Source of the DNA: Cristatella mucedo
Lineage: Eukaryota; Bryozoa; Phylactolaemata; Cristatellidae
DNA: 55,198 nucleotides
Direction: 5' to 3'
Assembly: GCA_009760855.2 (NCBI GenBank)
Contig: WPIO01000224.1
Span: 232,501 to 287,698 of the forward strand
Below, piece by piece: positions 34,968-55,198 of the stretch (the first letter of the stretch is position 1; every line of letters begins with the position of its first letter). The notes under the pieces are model-generated. The model did not search any database, was not told the origin of the DNA, and saw only the letters and a list, made by a program, of their open reading frames with translations. The translations under genes were made by a program, and so were the position numbers.

Positions 34968-35930
34968 TATTATAATATAATACACTGATAAGGCGCCCTC
35001 AAAGAACTCAATGGATCTCTAGACGTTTTCCTTTTTGCTGCAAAGGAAACGCACGGTCGAATGGGAGGTCATCGTGCTTGATATACAACATTAAACATGT
35101 GGTAGGTTGATAAGCACAGGTCACATCGCCTTATGCAAGTCCGGTGAGTAGAGAGCATGCACAGTGTCATCACGAATACACACATGATAGGACGAATAAC
35201 AGGGACCCAACTAAATGCTGCCATAAATAGGGCTTGGGGCGTATACGACCTAAAATACACGGTCTCTCAAAAGGATTTGGGGTTTGTACGAGAGGTACAG
35301 GTAAAACATTTTAGATTCCGGAAAAAGAGTGCGGTGGATATGGCATGCCATGGTCTGGGGCAGGTAGGATCGGGATACGTAGGCTGGAGCCAAAGAATGA
35401 TGGACCTCAAACAGTGAGCGACAAAAACTTGAAAGTCGATCCGTTGACTTGAATGGCAGCCAAGTGCAGTTCCCCAGCGAGAAGTGGTGTGATGTGGCAA
35501 CTGCGGACGCTCACGACCGAAAAAAGCTAGCTGCAGATTTTGCCCCAGCTGTAATCGCTGTATTGCATAGTGACCGGTTATATACGCCAGCAAAAGCGGT
35601 GAGTTACAGAATCCAAAAACGGATGTCACGAATGCATCTGACCAACCTTAGACGTGGTATCTTCTATCTTAAACAAGCCCGAAATGTTAGGCAAAGGTAT
35701 GTAGCTGAAGTAGGCACAGACTCTGGCCTGGGCAGCTGAGGGGGTCGTCAAACGGGAGGGTCACTTGGAAAAATGACACGAATCATCAGCGAAACACTGG
35801 CTTCAATGGCTTAAATGGCCCTTCGACGATGCCACTGCATGATGCTGGAAAATCCATAATTGGAGATTGGAGGTATGGAGGTTTTTGTGAAGATTTCGTG
35901 CAGATTCAACAGGAGATATGCTGGCAGAGC
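34968..35930 (-). mobile_element. LINE A copy nested inside another LINE A, opposite strand
   Basis: It starts with its 3' tail (TATTATAATATAATACACTG, GATAAGGCGCCCTC) and runs on the - strand through C-terminal codons (YITGH..., PHHTTSR, RIDFQVF) to an antisense segment at 35890-35930 (CAGATTCAACAGGAGATATG) equivalent to 5616-5690 of copy 2. An extra ~100 bases lie at about 35786-35890. Flanking plus-strand LINE A sequence is collinear across it, so it inserted into an older copy. Confidence 0.75.
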
Positions 35931-36575
35931 CCGACTTTCAGCTACAATAACATTGTTAAAATTAGACTAGGGATACCACGTGTAATTTGGTCCAGGCTTC
36001 TGTGACGTCTCGTCTTGACTTCTGTAAACTCACTGATTGCTCCTCTAGCGGCCCTGCAGCTCTAAGGTGATTCAGCTGGTGAAAACTATGCAGCTAGGTT
36101 ATCTAGTCGTGGGCGTCGTATTGTCCTACCTATTCAGATATACTGCCCCACCAGACCAACCACCCGCTTTTCGGAATTCAGTGTTTACCATACACCTCCT
36201 ACAAACCTTTTGGGGAAGACCGTTGCATTTAGTTAGTGTGCTCCCAACGCCTGGAATTCACTCCCGACCTCCGTCACGGACATCCCCCTGGCCTTGACTA
36301 CATTAAAAAAAAAAAAAAAAAAACCGCACTACTTACCAGCATTTTGGGGGTCCTGTGAATTCGTCCTTTATGTGGTTATGCCTGCTGGACGCTGCATAGG
36401 CGCTGTGTAACCATACTAGCATGCTGGAACCTTCGTGCATGTCACCAATAAACCATATTATTATTTTTGTTTCATTGAGAAATGCTACCACTAGCCATTT
36501 CGATTCGCGTTCCTTTGAAGCAAATTGTAACGCGCCTGAAAGAGTCTGAGTTCCGTGAGGGAGCTGTCTCAAGAG
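35931..36575 (+). mobile_element. LINE A, right half of the split element
   Basis: Begins CCGACTTTCAGCTACAATAA (equivalent to 5722 of copy 2) and runs to the family tail near 36530-36575 (AACGCGCCTGAAAGAGTCTG). It carries a homopolymer A run at 36304-36322 where copy 2 has AAAAAG. Confidence 0.75.
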
Positions 36576-36655
36576 AATGTAATCTTCATCCCGGCGCTTC
36601 ACACACGCCGGGCTCAAGCCCATGATCTCCGTGATCAATTGGCTAGGCCGTAACA
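36575..36655 (-). mobile_element. SINE family 1 fragment, reverse
   Basis: The - strand reads a TTGATCACGGAGATCATGGG block, then CTTGAGCCCGGCGTGTGTG and AAGCGCCGGGATGAAG, the B box and 3' part of SINE family 1. Confidence 0.55.
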
Positions 36656-36805
36656 GACCAGGAGGTAAGGTGATTACTCTTCACGATCAAGGTCGTGGGT
36701 TCAAATCTTGCAGTGGGCGATCTTTTATTGCCAACTGAAAGCGGTGGTGACACCGGTTAAGGCTCTTCTGCTGCTTTACAAGTGAAGATGTTAAGTCAGC
36801 TAATG
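36646..36805 (+). mobile_element. SINE family 2 copy
   Basis: GCCGTAACAGACCAGGAGG head, B box GTGGGTTCAAATC, then GGGCGATCTTTTATTGCC and a GCGGTGGTGACACCGG segment, in the same order as at 42007. A piece of SINE family 1 head (CACCTTGACTCTTCGGC) follows near 36822. Confidence 0.7.
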
Positions 36806-37155
36806 TTAATTATTAAAGGCAAGCACCTTGACTCTTCGGCTAAACCAGGGTGGCTGCAGACCAGAGACACGACCTCGGTCATCAAATGCATTCACCTTGA
36901 ACTCGGTCATCTTTGGCAAGCATGCACATTAACACCTGGGCCAAATCACATCCATAACTGAGCTCACTGCACCAGCTCGTGGCTTGCGGTTGCTTATGAC
37001 AGTTGAAGCAACTTTTCGTTCGAGTACAATCCTAGAAAAGCCACTTTTAAAGTCGCCAGAGGTGCCTTGGTCAGGCAGTGGGTTTAGCAGTGCAGATTTT
37101 GGAAACGCCACCGCCGAATCGCTTACCAGGCGGCGCCGAAGCCAGCACAAAGCGA

Positions 37156-37171
37156 GCACGTCGTAGCATTA
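37156..37171 (-). other. Candidate first coding exon of an unidentified gene (weak)
   Basis: A CpG-rich patch on the - strand carries ATG near 37171 followed by MLRRARFVLASAPP and a donor-like GTAAGC near 37125; only the first bases are given as the interval. The Arg-rich amphipathic start would suit a mitochondrial presequence. No downstream exon was connected, so this is only a lead. Confidence 0.15.
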
Positions 37172-37577
37172 AGGTCGGGATCGACCGGATGAGCCAACAA
37201 ACGTTGAAATACCAATGTTCGTTTTTGCCGGGCATAGAACGAACCCTGTCCAAGTGCAAGGAAGGAATGTATTATAACAATCAGCATGAGAAAACCTTAT
37301 CGTATGCCCTCGTCTCCTGTGGACGACGGGCGTCATGAGCCCGAGAAGTGCGATCTGCTGCACTCACTGCAGACGAACAAGCTGCGACCAGGCAGGAAGG
37401 CAGGCAATGAACCCCACAGGAAGAGGCTGTCATCAGACAAAACCTGCGTTGCGCTGCAGAGGACACATCTAGGTAAAAGCTATGAAGGGCGTGGAAAATC
37501 GTGCAGCCCAGACCAAAGGGATGCAAGCAGCTTGCAAAAATCAGACCAAGTGACGTGGCAACTGCAAGCGGTAGCAG

Positions 37578-53139
<15,562 letters not shown>

Positions 53140-53993
53140 GACTGCAGTCTCCGCAAGCAGCCGCCGGATGCCAACGTCAACAGGGGAAGCCAGATCGGCT
53201 TGTACCGTAGTAATAGACACACTGTAGGACAGGAAGCCTTGCAAAAACATAAATGCCGCCAACACGCGTCTTCATCTTAATTAAATAAATTTAAATAATA
53301 ATATTATATTGGCGTATCAGCAGATTTTATTTGATATCTTTATAATTGCCCGAAAAAGCTTGCTTGGCGATTACTTGCAGCATAAAAGTTACCGCGTAAC
53401 ATCGCTCTGCCTCTGAGCTCTATACCCACCCGTTCGTCCGAGCTTCTGCGGACTGTATTTAGTGTATGTTTCTTCGTTCACCTAAAGCCGCTTTGGTTTT
53501 GAGTGCAATTCGCAGGCGTAATGCTGTTTCAGCATATATCTGACAGCACTGGAGATTATTAGCGGTCCTGAATGATGACTTACAGGAACTGGATGACATG
53601 TAATAACTGTTCTGGACTATCTGCAAGAAAAAAGTATGCGCTACAGTACGACTGATGCTTATTTCTTACCTCGATGTGGCTATTAAATAACTATCGCATG
53701 CTAAATAACTGGACTTGGTGTATTAAGGTATGTGCTGTCTTTGTTGCTGTTATGGGCGTGGCCACGCCCACAACGTCGTTCTGACCCAGCCGGACTCCCA
53801 ACCTCCACACCGCTCGGCCAACGGGCGCACTGAGTACCGGCTCGTTAAGCGCTGCAGTCGGGCGGTATCAGCTAACTTAGCTTAATTTAATTGCACCGGG
53901 TCAGCTGTGGCTGTATGACCCGCTAGCCCTGCAGCGAACTACTTTCTGCTTGTCCACCTGTACCGCCTCTGCTTGGCCTGTGTAGACGCTATC
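53140..53993. promoter_or_regulatory. GMPPA: Upstream region and candidate promoter of GMPPA
   Basis: No coding feature. 53740-53950 is CpG-rich and holds an 18-bp palindrome TGGGCGTGGCCACGCCCA (53753-53770), whose halves match GC-box/KLF-type sites. No TATA box was identified near the ATG, as usual for housekeeping genes. Promoter role is inferred from position and composition. Confidence 0.35.

Positions 53994-55198
<1,205 letters not shown>

Overview
This is invertebrate-type metazoan nuclear DNA. It has long introns with GT-AG boundaries, two conserved spliced genes, and a dense background of degenerate CR1/L2-type LINEs, tRNA-derived SINEs, a solo LTR and microsatellites. There are no bacterial operon or phage features. 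I cannot place the species: the genes are pan-metazoan and the repeats fit several marine or freshwater invertebrate groups.

Layout. 1-7 kb: two copies of LINE family A on the + strand, the first split by a 449-bp solo LTR with perfect 5-bp target duplications. 8-12.3 kb: CpG-rich DNA with a ~121-bp tandem repeat, a (CT)n tract and an LTR-like segment. 12.9 kb: a 186-bp hAT MITE that closely resembles the SPIN family. 15.9-20.9 kb: four exons of mitochondrial prohibitin 1 (+ strand); the fourth carries a reading-frame break and no later exon was found. 21.1-23.6 kb: LINE family B (- strand). 23.6-37.5 kb: no convincing gene, but LINE and SINE fragments, including a nested LINE-in-LINE insertion at 34.6-36.6 kb.

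37.6-53.1 kb: the complete GMPPA gene (mannose-1-phosphate guanylyltransferase regulatory subunit alpha) on the - strand. I reconstructed 11 exons from splice sites and protein conservation; they join in frame to 1287 nt (428 aa plus stop). One intron uses a GC-AG boundary. The introns hold LINE B and SINE copies, (GA)n, (TA)n and (GT)n tracts and two strong hairpins. 53.1-54.0 kb is a CpG-rich candidate promoter. The last ~1.2 kb is almost pure CT-rich simple sequence.

The two genes have unrelated roles: prohibitin is a mitochondrial inner-membrane scaffold and GMPPA controls GDP-mannose supply in the cytosol. I see no defence island, gene cluster or other new multi-gene system. The most notable items are the SPIN-like MITE, the broken prohibitin, the GC-AG intron, the SINE/LINE shared 3' tail, and three near-perfect hairpins with 19-23 bp stems and 7-8 nt loops.
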